Assembly: GCA_039583875.1 (NCBI GenBank)
Contig: CM077162.1
Coordinates: 64,028,822-64,092,821 of the forward strand
Direction: 5' to 3'
DNA length: 64,000 nt
Source of the DNA: Platanthera guangdongensis
Lineage: Eukaryota; Streptophyta; Magnoliopsida; Asparagales; Orchidaceae
The number at the start of each line of letters is the position of its first letter. Position 1 is the stretch's first letter. The notes under the pieces were generated by a model that worked only from the letters and a program-made list of their open reading frames with translations, had not been told where the DNA came from and did not search any database. The translations under genes were made by a program, and so were the position numbers. This document shows positions 54,943 to 64,000 of the stretch, piece after piece.

Positions 54943-57799
54943 ATGGCAATTCCAGCAAACTCTCTCACAAGCATGAAATTCGACACTGTGTTTGACATTG
55001 ATTTTGACTCCTTCCAACACTCTGATCAAATATTCATGGATATGCTGCAGTTATTCGAAGAACAGTAGTTAAAGAAGTTCATGACCACAAGGATGAAGTT
55101 GCCGGTGGCTGAAATAAAGGAATGGGTATATACTTCAACCACACCTGATGTTGAGATAATGACAGGAACAATAACAGGATAACAGGTTATTCTTACTCAT
55201 GCCATTATATCTGAAGTTTTTGGTTTTAATAATGGAGAAGAAGATATAGAAAAAGACAGTTATGAGTATGATGATATGCTGCAAAAAATGGGTCACTCTG
55301 AGAGAAACCCTAACAGATTATTAAAGAAAAAATTATCTGTTGAGTATAAGTTTTTGACTGATATTGTGGGAAAAGTCTTGTTGGGCAAGCATTCTGCCCA
55401 TGACTACATTACCAGACACTAGTTTTTGGTGATGTGTGCTGTGGTGAACAAGAAGGCAGTATAGTGGGGAAAGATATTATTTGATTTAATCAAAAAGAAG
55501 AATACTAAGAAGGAAGTCTGTTTTGGGAGGATTCTAGAGATTTTCCTCCAGGACAAGGCATCTGAATCACTTGCTTCTCAGACCATATTCATCAATGCAT
55601 CCAAGAGGCTGACTTGTGCCTTATTTGGCAGATGGGAGAGGAACATCACAAAGCCATCCAGGGCTTCATACTCCTCCAGAATTTCTGAGGACACAAGGGC
55701 AGTAATGCCACTCCTCCCCCTCCAAAATAAATTCCCTCCATCAGGATTCCATCACCTCCCTCTCAACAATAATCTCCACCTCACCTTGATGACACACAGG
55801 TTTCACTTCCTTCATCAACTCCCCTCCAACAACCATCCACTGCCTCAACATCACAACTTTAATCTCAAACACCACCTGCCTCACCAGTGCATCAACCAAC
55901 ACCCCTACATCTCCAAAACACATCACACCACCTTCATCTCCATTACCACCTCACCTTGATGACATACCACTTCACAACCTTTTGTCACTTCCATCATTGG
56001 ACTAACTAACATCATCTCCTCACCATATTCCATCATCTCTAGATGAAATAATGACTGATACTCCACCTTTCATTTCATCCTCCATCATTCATCAATCTGT
56101 ATCTACTCAGACACCTCCTGAGTTTATGCAATTGGATTTTCAATCCATCTCCAATATCCTGGAGCTCATCACTCTAATCATCAGGAATCTCATAGCAGAG
56201 GCAATTGCACCTCTTGCTGATTCCATCTCCTCCCTCTCTGATCTCTTTGTTGCTGCCCCCTCTGTCCCTTCTTCTTCTGGGGGCCTGGCGTCAGGACCCT
56301 CTGAAACCAGGCAGGGGGAGATGTCCTTTGAAGAAGTTCCAGTTCTATCTCCTCCAGCAGCAGTAGCAGCAACAACAATAACAGATGTACATATTGATAT
56401 AGTAGTTACAGAAAGTGTAAATACAAATACAAAACTATTAGATTTTCTTGAGACAGATCCTTCAGAATTTGATATTGAGCTTACTGATGTTGAGATTGCA
56501 GAACCTTTGGCAGCTGCACCATTCTTTTAACTAGTCCCTTCTGTGGACTTAGTTGATTTATTAAGAGATTTTGATAGTCTTTATCATTCTCTTCCTCTTC
56601 CGGAGCAAGTTTTCTCCAAAGCCATTGTATGCTATTCTGCTCCAATAAGTCCATAAGTTATGGACCAAATACTGGCAAGTTTGGCAGCCCCTGTGATCTC
56701 AGAAATACTAGTTGCTAAAGAGGTGTGCAGTCCTCCTCCTCGCATATGGCCTGAGTCCCCAATGCTAGACGTGGCTGACATCATGTTTGCAGAAATGGAA
56801 AAAGAAGATGAAAATCAATTTGTTACTGAAAGTGTTGCTGAGCTAGAAGTTCCAGAATTTCAAGTGCTACCTAAGGCTAAGAGGCAAATCTCCAAGGAAA
56901 CATTGAAAGAGATTGATGACTTATATGATAATCCTCTGGGTTCTTCTGATGACCATGATGATGATGATGACTCTGAAGACTCTGATGAACCAAAATCTAA
57001 GAAAAAGATACCTAAGAATAGAAAAGCTATTCCTAAGGCTGTTCCTAAGCCTAATCCAACTACAGACACATCATATTACTTCTTGAACAAGATTACTCCT
57101 TATCTTGGTATGCCTCAGTGGATGTGGCTATCTAATAATGAACAAAAGGAAAGGAAGAAGAGGAGAAGATACAGGTCCCATCCTAAGCAATTCAGAAAGG
57201 ATCCTCCTCCTCCTCCTGCATCTACAGGGGCCTCTGGAAGTGTCTCTTATAGATTAACTCCAATAACTAAAACAAATCAAAGAGATTCCAAGCCATATTC
57301 TCAAAGCAGCATGCATCAACACTAGCAGCAGTCTAAAAGAGGCAATCCACATTCAACTACAGAGCTAAAGAGTCCTTCAAAATCTCATGGTGAATCAAAG
57401 AAGGACAGCAATCCTAAAAGGCCTGAATCTCCACCAATTCCCTTTGTGGATCCTGAACAGCAGAACACTACTAAAATGACTAGATTTCAAGAGCTAATTG
57501 GACTATCATAGATTAACAAAGCTAAAGTAGAAGTCAAGGATCCCTCTCAATATTCTACCATATCTTCCTACAGGAAAAAAGAGCTAAAAAGGTATGATAA
57601 AGCAAATCAGGTTTTCAATGTAGATGCTTACATGATTCTTCACCCAGAAGCAGTTGTTCCAAGAGCAATTTATTGCAACATTATTGGAGCAGCTGATATG
57701 ACAATGTCTAAGAAATAAGCTGCCAATCCCTATAGGGAAATCATCTTCAGACAACCTTCTGAGAAAGCTGAGAAAGACAATTCCAAGAAACCTAAATAA
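54943..57799 (+). pseudogene. Element C 3' extra ORF (envelope position)
   Basis: The start is ATG 54943 (MAIPANSLTSMKFD). The N-terminal part aligns by eye with that of A: IVGKVLLGKHSAHDYITRH, a methionine/valine-rich helix, then LFDLIKKKN and GRILEIF. A Pro/Ser/His-rich middle, an acidic stretch (DDDDDSEDSDEP), a basic KKR-rich part and a Lys-rich tail ending at TAA 57797-57799 follow. Stops (TAG 55066, TAA about 55181, TAG about 55421 and others) and frameshifts make it a relic. There is no signal peptide or membrane segment. Shared order with A shows this ORF is an old feature of the group, not a chance gain. Confidence 0.7.
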
Positions 57800-57950
57800 C
57801 TTTTTGATTAGTTTATTTTCTGAACTATTTATGTTAATTTGTCACAAAGCACTTGTTGTATATATCTGCTAGATTTTTTATTTTCTGCCAGATATCTATT
57901 GTCTTGCTTTGTGATTATTTCTTTTATTTTGTTTGTTAGTGACCTCACCC
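57800..57950 (+). other. C 3' untranslated region
   Basis: This is T-rich sequence between the 3' ORF stop and the polypurine tract, with no boxes or ORFs. Confidence 0.55.
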
Positions 57951-57963
57951 AAATAAGGGGAGA
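57951..57963 (+). promoter_or_regulatory. Polypurine tract of C
   Basis: AAATAAGGGGAGA directly precedes the 3' LTR start at 57965. Confidence 0.9.
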
Positions 57964-57964
57964 T

Positions 57965-59212
57965 TGTTGGATCCCTAGTTTGGATTTGCGCTAAGGTTCA
58001 CTATTAGGATGTTTTACCCACCTTGTATAGCTAGTGTCAAGTTTGTCTGTCCTAGAGTTTAGGCTAGTCTTTAGAATCAAGCTTCATGGACCAGCCTACA
58101 GTGGACTTCAGGAGACTCAGACTTAGAAGAATTCGAAGTTCAGATTATTAGTTCGAAGTTCTTCGAACTCAGCACGGCTATCGTCGATCTCAGATCGACG
58201 AACTCAGAGTTCTTACTCTAAGTTGAGCTCGACGATATTGGAGCTCAGGTCAACGACTTCTTCCCTCAAGACCGATTCTCTGATCGACAAACTTGGAGCT
58301 CAGAATTAGCAAGATATTTACAGATTGATGTTCGCTGAGCTCAGGTCGACGAAGACGAACTCTTAGCTCGACAAACTTTGAGTTCAGGTCAATGAAATTT
58401 ATTCTGAGGTCGACCAAATCTGTTAGTTCAGTATTTCCTTCTCTGTAGTTCATTTCCAGATTGACCAAGGCTGTTTTAATATATTGTTGCCTATATTGCT
58501 CTTAGTAATTAAATGCATATATTTTTATGAATATAGTTATTCATTGGAAGCCTTAATTACTGGATTTCACTGAGTAAAAATTCGGCTTAATAACTAGGAC
58601 AGTTGAGGAATCAAATTATTGCCCTTATAACCGTTTGTGCAAGTTTCAAGAATTCAGAAGTCAATCATGGAGTAAAATTCAAATTCAGAAGATATATAGA
58701 GAAGAATGATCTGCTATCAATGAAACAAGAGAAAAAAATGAGAAGTTAGAGAATCTACTAAGATATACGGCAGACGCAGAAAGTTCTTGCAATCTGAAAA
58801 TTCATTATGTCTTCATCATCAACAAATCTTCTCCAAGCTTTCAAGAGACATCGAATACAATTAGTCTAAAAATCTTGCTGGAGATCAACATCAATTAGAA
58901 GACCTACAGCCTGAAGCAAAGCTTCCTTCTTTCCTGAACTACTCTACATCTCAGGGGGAGATTTAACAACAAAGATCCACTTTTGTCTTCTCTATTGTTT
59001 AGAGAAAAAGAGAAGACATCATCAACTTTTCTTTCGCTGTATAAAGGTTTTATTAACTCCCTTCAATTGTTTATTGTTGGTTTTTGGGCACCTGATCAAA
59101 AGCCTAAAGGGTTGTGAGATCTCCCTATAAAATGGTTCTTGTTGTGACAGGACACCTGAGCAAAAACAATTGGTCGCAGCACCTAATCAAAACCTGCTAG
59201 TGGATTTCTACC
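57965..59212 (+). repeat. Element C 3' LTR, truncated
   Basis: It matches 16526-17775 of the 5' LTR: boxes at about 58155-58420, TATA at 59040-59046. It stops at CTACC (59208-59212), where G begins; the remaining 231 bp of LTR are not seen in the window. CTACC is the expected left target duplication of whatever inserted there. Confidence 0.88.
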
Positions 59213-60556
59213 TGATGCTAAAGATCACGGCAGAGAACCGGTCGCACAAGTAATATAAAATGGGGGCTTTCCCAAGTATCGATCTCTCAAGGAACACAGT
59301 AAGGTGGAGTAAATTTCAAGGAGGACTTGAGATTGAAGTCCTTAGGTCGAAGTTAACTAAGGGGGGTTTTGATATTTGCGAAAAAAGAAAATAAAACACT
59401 ACCAACTACTCATATGCAACGCCACTATGTGATGCTTCACCAGGCGGGATGGAAAACTAGTCGGGCCGCTGTGTGCCGAATCGCTAGGCGGATGGACGAG
59501 TAGGCTTGCGGATGAGGTGGTTAGAATGGCGGAATGAGGGTCATGAGCACCTCTTCACTACGCACGCCACTAGCAATTTCTAGTGCGGCAAGGGCGGATG
59601 GTGGATGGACAAATAGGCGCACCTCAAGTAAATATAATGAAAATATACAATCACATAGACATGATTACAGATAAACGTATATTACACTAAGCATAGCTTC
59701 ATCAAATACAAAGAGTTCAACTAAACTATCAACAACAAGAGAAGAAAAGTGTGCGAAACCGACCGGATCTGAAGCCTTGCTGAGTATTCACGGTTGGAAT
59801 CGTCGGGTTGTCAATCCGCGTCCAAGCTCGGTCCACAACTGCGTCTGGGGTAGAGAAGGGCTATCACCACATTCCAATGGCCCGCCTTCTTCGTATCACG
59901 ATCCGGTGGAGGATGTCACAACTTATCCTAGCTTGATGGAGAAAGCTAAGTCATACACTTCTTGAAGCTCAAAGATGAACGAGGAGGCCAAGAGGAAGCT
60001 CCGACTTAGATTTGGAGGTGAAAGCTTGCCTGGAACACCTCCCTAGGGTGGCAGATGAGGAAAAACGGCGGAGAAGGCGGAAAACTACGGACAAATGTCG
60101 AGCTCCGGATCCTCTTCAACTAGGGCGAGACCTGCATATTTATTGAAAACATAAATGAATAATGCGCACGATCACGGGCGCACAACCAGTGGTCGTGCGC
60201 ACTATGTCCAGTGATCGTGCGCACTGGCATGTCAGATTAGGAGGAAGAACTGGGATAATGCGACCGAGCAGTGGTGCACGACCAATGGTTATGCGCACTA
60301 AGTTCAATGGTCGTGCGATTACCCCAGACAGGACTCCAGAAAAGAGGAATCAATGCACACGATCAGTGGCGCATGACCGGTGGTCGTGCGCACTGTGTCC
60401 ATTGGTCGTGCATTTACCCCAGGCTGATTCTGGAAAACGAAGAGTAGTGCGCACGATCAGGGGAACACGACCAGTGGTCGTGCGCATTAGATCCCATGAT
60501 CGTGCGCAGTATTCCTGTTTCACAACCATCCCGGAACACGCACACAACCCCTGTAC
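59213..60556 (-). mobile_element. G: LTR-like segment of an unidentified element
   Basis: It starts TGATGCTAAAGATC inside the C 3' LTR. The minus strand reads as an LTR: box array (plus 60158-60520), a TATA-like AATAAATATGC (plus 60135-60145), a transcribed part of about 900 bp, and an end with GCGACCGGTTCTCTGCCGTG, a sequence style seen at plant gypsy LTR ends. No coding region is visible and no second LTR is in view, so it could be a solo LTR or the 3' LTR of a longer element. The right border is set only by the presumed start of H. The ORFs at 59777 and 60162 have no features of a gene. Confidence 0.5.
60158..60520. repeat. GTGCGCAC / CGATCA / GGTCGTGCGCAC repeats in G
   Basis: About a dozen copies of the words GCGCACGATCA, CCAGTGGTCGTGCGCAC and AATGGTCGTGCG occur in both orientations, forming palindromes around TGGTCGTGCGCACTA and GTGCGCAC. 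They lie upstream of the presumed minus-strand TATA, the same geometry as the boxes of A, B and C, though this element is not recognisably a Sirevirus. Confidence 0.75.
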
Positions 60557-60599
60557 TGTTGAAATTTGTGAAGTAGAAGTGGGTGACGGGACAGGCCGC

Positions 60600-61930
60600 G
60601 CGGCCTGTGGCGGACAGGCTTGGCGGACTGGGCAGACTGGGCGGACTGAGGTTTGCGGCCTGGTGAAAAGTCTGGTGGAAGCCGGCTGTGTTCTGAGCGG
60701 GTTGTTGCATGGAGTCCGCGGTTTGGTGCGGCCTGGTATCTGCGGATAGAGAGGCTTGCGGACTGGTGCTTTGCTCAGTGGTCGCGGGTGCAAGCTTGTG
60801 CTGAAAGGCGGGTTGGCTCTTTTCCGCGGGAAGCTTGCGGACTGATGGGTCTGCGGTATTGGCTGTTGCGGACTAAGCTTAGAGCTTGGCTGAGGCCTTG
60901 TCGATCTCTGGTGGCACAGCAGGGAGTTGCTGTGGAGATCGTTGTGGCGGCCTGGTTTTGGAGTCCGGGATTGATCGCTGTGATAGGGCAGGAGTACGAG
61001 GAGCTCGCGGACTGTGGCGGTCTGCACTGTGATGTTTTGGCGGACTGGAGTTTTGCGTCCGCCAAGCTCGCATTAGCCCCTTATGGTTTTGGGCTTGGTT
61101 ACACTTGGTGCCAAGTTCAGTGTGTCCGCCGTATCCGCCGAGTCCGCTGTGACCGGGCGGTCTGTGTTTAGCTGCCTTTGGTCGTGGACTTGTGGCAGAT
61201 TGAGGTGTGAGTCTTGCGGACTGCCTCGGGTTGGTGCGGACTTCCATTGAAGGGGGTTGCTGTCTTGCAGTGGTTGGAGCTTTGCGGGCTGATGCCTTGT
61301 CCGCATAGCTTGTGCAGACTGGAGAGGGTTCGCCAATATTTGCCTAGCTCCTGGCGGTTTTCCTTGGTGACCGGCTAAGTCCTCGCGGACTCAGCGGACG
61401 GTGGTTTGTATTCGCGCGGGCTGGGGCGGTGTCGCTATCTCTTGGGCGGTGACCACACTCCTCACCCGGCCTATAAATAGGACCTCCCTGGCACATCTAC
61501 AAAACTTGAGTGAACAGTAAGTTGGGGTGTGCGAAGTGCTGCGGTCTGTGTTTGCCAGTCCGCACGGATTGTTTCAGGCTGACGGTTTGCTGTGTGCAGG
61601 TCGCGCAGATAACTACAAGGAGCCAGGAGTTTGGCTGTGACTTCGGTCAAGTGCTTGGAAGTGTGCGGTCTCTGCGGACTCAGCAGGAGGTCGCTCTGCG
61701 GCTTGTCAGTTCTGTTTCATCTTTGCCAGCTTCAATAACCTGTCCGCCGGTTTCAGGCGGGTAGGGGTGTTCCTCAGTTCGGGTTCAGCAGAAGGCGAAT
61801 AACGGTGTGTCCGCGCGTCCTTGCGGCTTCGGCGGACTCCGTGGTATTCGGCGGATTGCAGTATAGTTCGGGCGGCTTCGGCGACCTCGGCGACCTCGCG
61901 GTCTCGGCGGACTCGGGTTCTGTCCGCCCG
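60600..61930. repeat. GCGGACT / AGTCCGC boxes across the H LTR
   Basis: More than 30 copies of TTGCGGACT, GGCGGACT, GTCCGC or close variants occur in both orientations on both sides of the TATA box. Some pair as short palindromes (TCCGCCGTATCCGCCGAGTCCGC). The CGG...CCG character is closer to the published Sirevirus box core than the TCGA boxes of A, B and C. Confidence 0.75.
61471..61480 (+). promoter_or_regulatory. TATA box of H LTR (CTATAAATAG)
   Basis: This is the same decamer as in the A LTR, in a GGC..GAC context, about 915 bases into the LTR. Confidence 0.75.
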
Positions 61931-62175
61931 GCTTGTTTTTTGGTGCTTCTGTTTTTCAGCTGTTATACTAGCGAAATCATGTCTCGCTATGTATGCCTCA
62001 CATTGTAAAGAAGTGAATGAATAATAGACCTGCTTGTGCTTCCATTGTTTGTTGTGATTTACCTTTGTGCCTCTAGTCCTTGGTTTCTGCTGGTTCAACG
62101 TGCGAACTGGGTAGTTCCGAAGATATTAATTTGGCGTTTGGGCTATCTTGCTGACCACGTTGAGAAAATTTAACA

Positions 62176-62190
62176 TGGTATCAGAGGGAG
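62176..62190 (+). promoter_or_regulatory. Primer-binding site of H
   Basis: TGGTATCAGAGGGAG starts directly after the LTR terminus and is complementary to initiator tRNA-Met. Confidence 0.9.
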
Positions 62191-62307
62191 GTTGCTGAGG
62201 TTCAGTTGCGTGAGCGGAAGTCAGCCAGTGTTGTTACTCTGTGATTGAGTGGTGATCAACCTGTGTTGTTGCTCGGAGCTGCTGGAAGGTTGCCAACAGG
62301 TGTTGCA

Positions 62308-64000
62308 ATGGAAGGGAGCTTAGCAAGAGGTCTGGGCATTGAACTCTTAACGCCGACTAACTTTAAGAAGTGGAAGTCGTGCATGAAGAGTTATCTTCTT
62401 GGCGAGGAGCTGTGGGATGTCGTTGGTGGAGACGACAGGCAGGAAGTCACTGCTGCTTTCGGTACTGCTGAGCAGGTGAGGCTCTGGAGAAGAACAAATG
62501 CTAAGACGGAGTTCGTTCTGAAGAGAGCTGTGTCTCCGGAACTGTTTGATCACATCATTGGATGTGAGTCGGCTGCTGATATTTGGACAACCATTGATGA
62601 GTTGTTCAATAGGAAGAATGTGGCGCGGCTTCAGTTCCTGGAGAATGAGTTGGCCAGGGCAACTCAGGGAGACCTTTCCATTTCCAAGTACTTCTTAAAG
62701 ATGAAGAGCTTGTGTGCTGAGCTGTCGGCACTGGATCCTGATGAGCCTATCTCTGAGGCAAAGATGAAAAGGCACATTATCCGCGGCTTGCGGAAGGAGT
62801 ATGTGGCCTTTGTTACATCTGTTCAAGGGTGGGCTACTCAGCCGTCGTTGCTGGAGCTGGAGAATCTGCTTGCCTCGCAGGAGAGCTTAGCAAGGCAGAT
62901 GGCTGGAGTGAACCTGAATCAGGAAGGCAGCGAAGCTCTCTTCTCAGGAAAGAAGAAAGGATGGGAAGGGAAGAAGAAGAAGGTGCAGGCCGCTGTTGAG
63001 AAGGAGACTTCAACTTCATATCCGCCGGAGAGGAGCAATGCTCCTAAGGACTGGAAGAAGAATCTGAAGTGCTACCGGTGTCATCAGCGTGGGCACTTCA
63101 AGCGGGACTGCAAGGTCAAACTGCAGCCTGGGCATGCTGCGGGAAAGGAGGAAGCTTGTTCGAGAAGTGAAGAAGCAGAATGGGGCGGAGCTTTCTTGAC
63201 GGGCACTTGTGTCCGGGCCTTGTCTGCTGAGGACTTCAACGGCGAGTGGATCGTGGACTCCGGGTGTGGTCATCACCTCACCGGAGACAAATCAAAGTTC
63301 ACCTCCATGCAGGCTTACTCAGGTAATGAAGCTATTATCACTGCTGATAATACTGTTTATGCAGTAGAAAAAGAGGGGGTCGTGTCATTGGGTAGTGATC
63401 AGGGGCCACTTACGTTAAGGAGTGTGTATCACGTACCGGGCATGAAGAAGAACCTCTTCTCGGTGACCAATGTGGTGGACGCTGGGTATCACGTTCTGTT
63501 TGGGCCAACAGACGTGAGGTTCCTTCGCAACGTATCAGCGGTGAAGGCTGATGTTGCTCATGTTGGGAGAAGGGTGAAGAGCTTGTATGTTCTTTCCACC
63601 AGTGCTTATGTTGATAGAATGAGGGCCAATGATAGTGCGGCTATCTGGCATGAGAGGCTGGGGCATGTTGGCATGGACAAGCTGAAGGCAATGGCGAGTA
63701 GAAGTCTGGTGAGGGGGTTGCCGAAGTTGTCCTCCTTTGGTGATGGGCATGTTTGTGCGGGCTGTCAATACGGTAAGGCACATCGCCTTCCGTTTGATAA
63801 ATCACAAACAAGGAGCAAGAAACCATTGGAGTGTATTCATGGCGACCTGATGGGACCGACGGTTACTGCCAGCCTTGGTGGAAGCAGATATATGCTTGTC
63901 TTGGTTGATGACTACTCAAGGTATACTTGGGTGTACTTCTTAAAGGAGAAGTCGGAAGCCTTCCGTTTGTTCGTGGAGTTCAAGGAGTTGGTAGAAGGCC
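62308..64000 (+). CDS. gag-pol: Element H gag-pol, intact to the window end (partial)
   Basis: From ATG 62308 the frame is open for 564 codons and runs off the window, so gag and pol are one ORF here. The copia Gag core (NFKKWKSCMKSYL, ADIWTTIDELF, KMKSLCAELSAL, RHIIRGLRKEY) is followed by one zinc knuckle CYRCHQRGHFKRDC (residues 255-268) and the protease motif WIVDSGCGHHLTGD with Asp at 63256. A GAG-pre-integrase region (WHERLGH then CAGCQYGKAH) and the start of the integrase core (HGDLMGP, VDDYSRYTWVYFL) follow. Codon use is GC-rich compared with A, C and F. It belongs to Ty1/copia, but I cannot assign a lineage. It is the only undamaged polyprotein in the window. Confidence 0.93.
   Translation, partial: MEGSLARGLGIELLTPTNFKKWKSCMKSYLLGEELWDVVGGDDRQEVTAAFGTAEQVRLWRRTNAKTEFVLKRAVSPELFDHIIGCESAADIWTTIDELFNRKNVARLQFLENELARATQGDLSISKYFLKMKSLCAELSALDPDEPISEAKMKRHIIRGLRKEYVAFVTSVQGWATQPSLLELENLLASQESLARQMAGVNLNQEGSEALFSGKKKGWEGKKKKVQAAVEKETSTSYPPERSNAPKDWKKNLKCYRCHQRGHFKRDCKVKLQPGHAAGKEEACSRSEEAEWGGAFLTGTCVRALSAEDFNGEWIVDSGCGHHLTGDKSKFTSMQAYSGNEAIITADNTVYAVEKEGVVSLGSDQGPLTLRSVYHVPGMKKNLFSVTNVVDAGYHVLFGPTDVRFLRNVSAVKADVAHVGRRVKSLYVLSTSAYVDRMRANDSAAIWHERLGHVGMDKLKAMASRSLVRGLPKLSSFGDGHVCAGCQYGKAHRLPFDKSQTRSKKPLECIHGDLMGPTVTASLGGSRYMLVLVDDYSRYTWVYFLKEKSEAFRLFVEFKELVEG

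Larger units (their letters stand above)
16526..59212 (+). mobile_element. Element C: second Sirevirus-like family, split by D
   Basis: The 5' LTR (16526-18006), primer site and first codons of gag lie left of element D; the rest of gag, pol, 3' ORF, polypurine tract and 3' LTR lie at 49302-59212. The LTRs begin TGTTGGATCC; the 5' LTR ends ACTTTCA. The 3' LTR is cut at 59212, where sequence matching 17776-18006 should continue but G begins. The left target duplication is probably CATAC (16521-16525); the right copy is not in view. Coding regions carry many stops and frameshifts, more than A or F, so C is the oldest well-defined element here, consistent with being the host of the nest. Confidence 0.9.
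60557..62175 (+). repeat. Element H 5' LTR
   Basis: The end is firm: TTTAACA at 62175, directly before the primer site. The start TGTTGAAATTTG at 60557 is inferred because it mirrors the end (AAATTTAACA) and gives a plausible length of about 1.62 kb. A TATA box (CTATAAATAG) is at 61471-61480. The LTR is GC-rich and full of GCGGACT / AGTCCGC words. The presumed left target duplication is TGTAC; the 3' LTR is beyond the window. Confidence 0.65.

Noticed and set aside
55705..55959. His/Pro-rich ORF as a separate small gene
   Set aside because: It lies within the decayed C 3' ORF and is better read as a shifted piece of its Pro-rich middle.
60162..61247. ORFs of up to 225 codons around the G/H border
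   Set aside because: They run through box repeats and across the presumed H LTR start, on both strands, with no domain features.

Overview
The window is intergenic repeat DNA from a plant, probably a dicot; the species cannot be named from sequence. I see no host protein gene, rRNA, tRNA or CRISPR. Almost every base belongs to LTR retrotransposons inserted into one another. Plant origin follows from the initiator-tRNA-Met primer sites (TGGTATCAGAG/AAGG), plant Ty1/copia Sirevirus-type gag-pol with an additional 3' ORF, and a plant Ty3/gypsy chromovirus.

Layout. B (Sirevirus-like, minus): gag remnant at 1-1992, primer site and 5' LTR at 15056-16512; split by A. A (Sirevirus, plus): 1993-15055, complete, 5-bp target duplication AACCT. 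C (second Sirevirus-like family, plus): 16526-59212, split by D and cut in its 3' LTR by G. D (non-coding, large-retrotransposon-derivative-like, probably minus): 18204-49296, target duplication CACAA, inside the C gag; its internal region is mainly a tandem array of about 108-112 bp. E (gypsy chromovirus, plus): 20719-44610, target duplication ATTAC, inside D. F (same family as A, minus): 24189-37132, inside the E gag. G: LTR-like segment 59213-60556. H (copia, plus): LTR 60557-62175 and an uninterrupted gag-pol from 62308 to the window end. The longest nest is four deep: C > D > E > F.

Main signal. The elements carry dense arrays of short, CpG-containing, mostly palindromic boxes, each family with its own word: GTGTCGACAC in A and F, TTCTCGAGAA in B, GTTCGTCGA/TCGACGAAC in C, GTGCGCAC-type in G, GCGGACT/AGTCCGC in H. 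In A, F, B and C the arrays lie in U3 upstream of a TATA box. In A, F and C a second array lies downstream of pol, in front of the extra 3' ORF; in A and C it is followed by a second TATA-like box, so the LTR promoter design appears twice per element. Repeated-motif boxes in LTRs and near the envelope-position ORF are already described for Sireviruses. What looks new is (i) the TCGA-centred words, (ii) the same GTGTCGACAC word, as a 34-bp tandem array, in the LTRs of the unrelated gypsy element E, and (iii) boxes of C lying inside its gag reading frame.

Coding state. A, B, C, E and F carry stops and frameshifts, several of them C-to-T changes at CAG, CAA or CGA codons. Only the H gag-pol is open, so H is probably the youngest or most active element here. 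All boundaries and similarities were read by eye; no alignment or database search was run.
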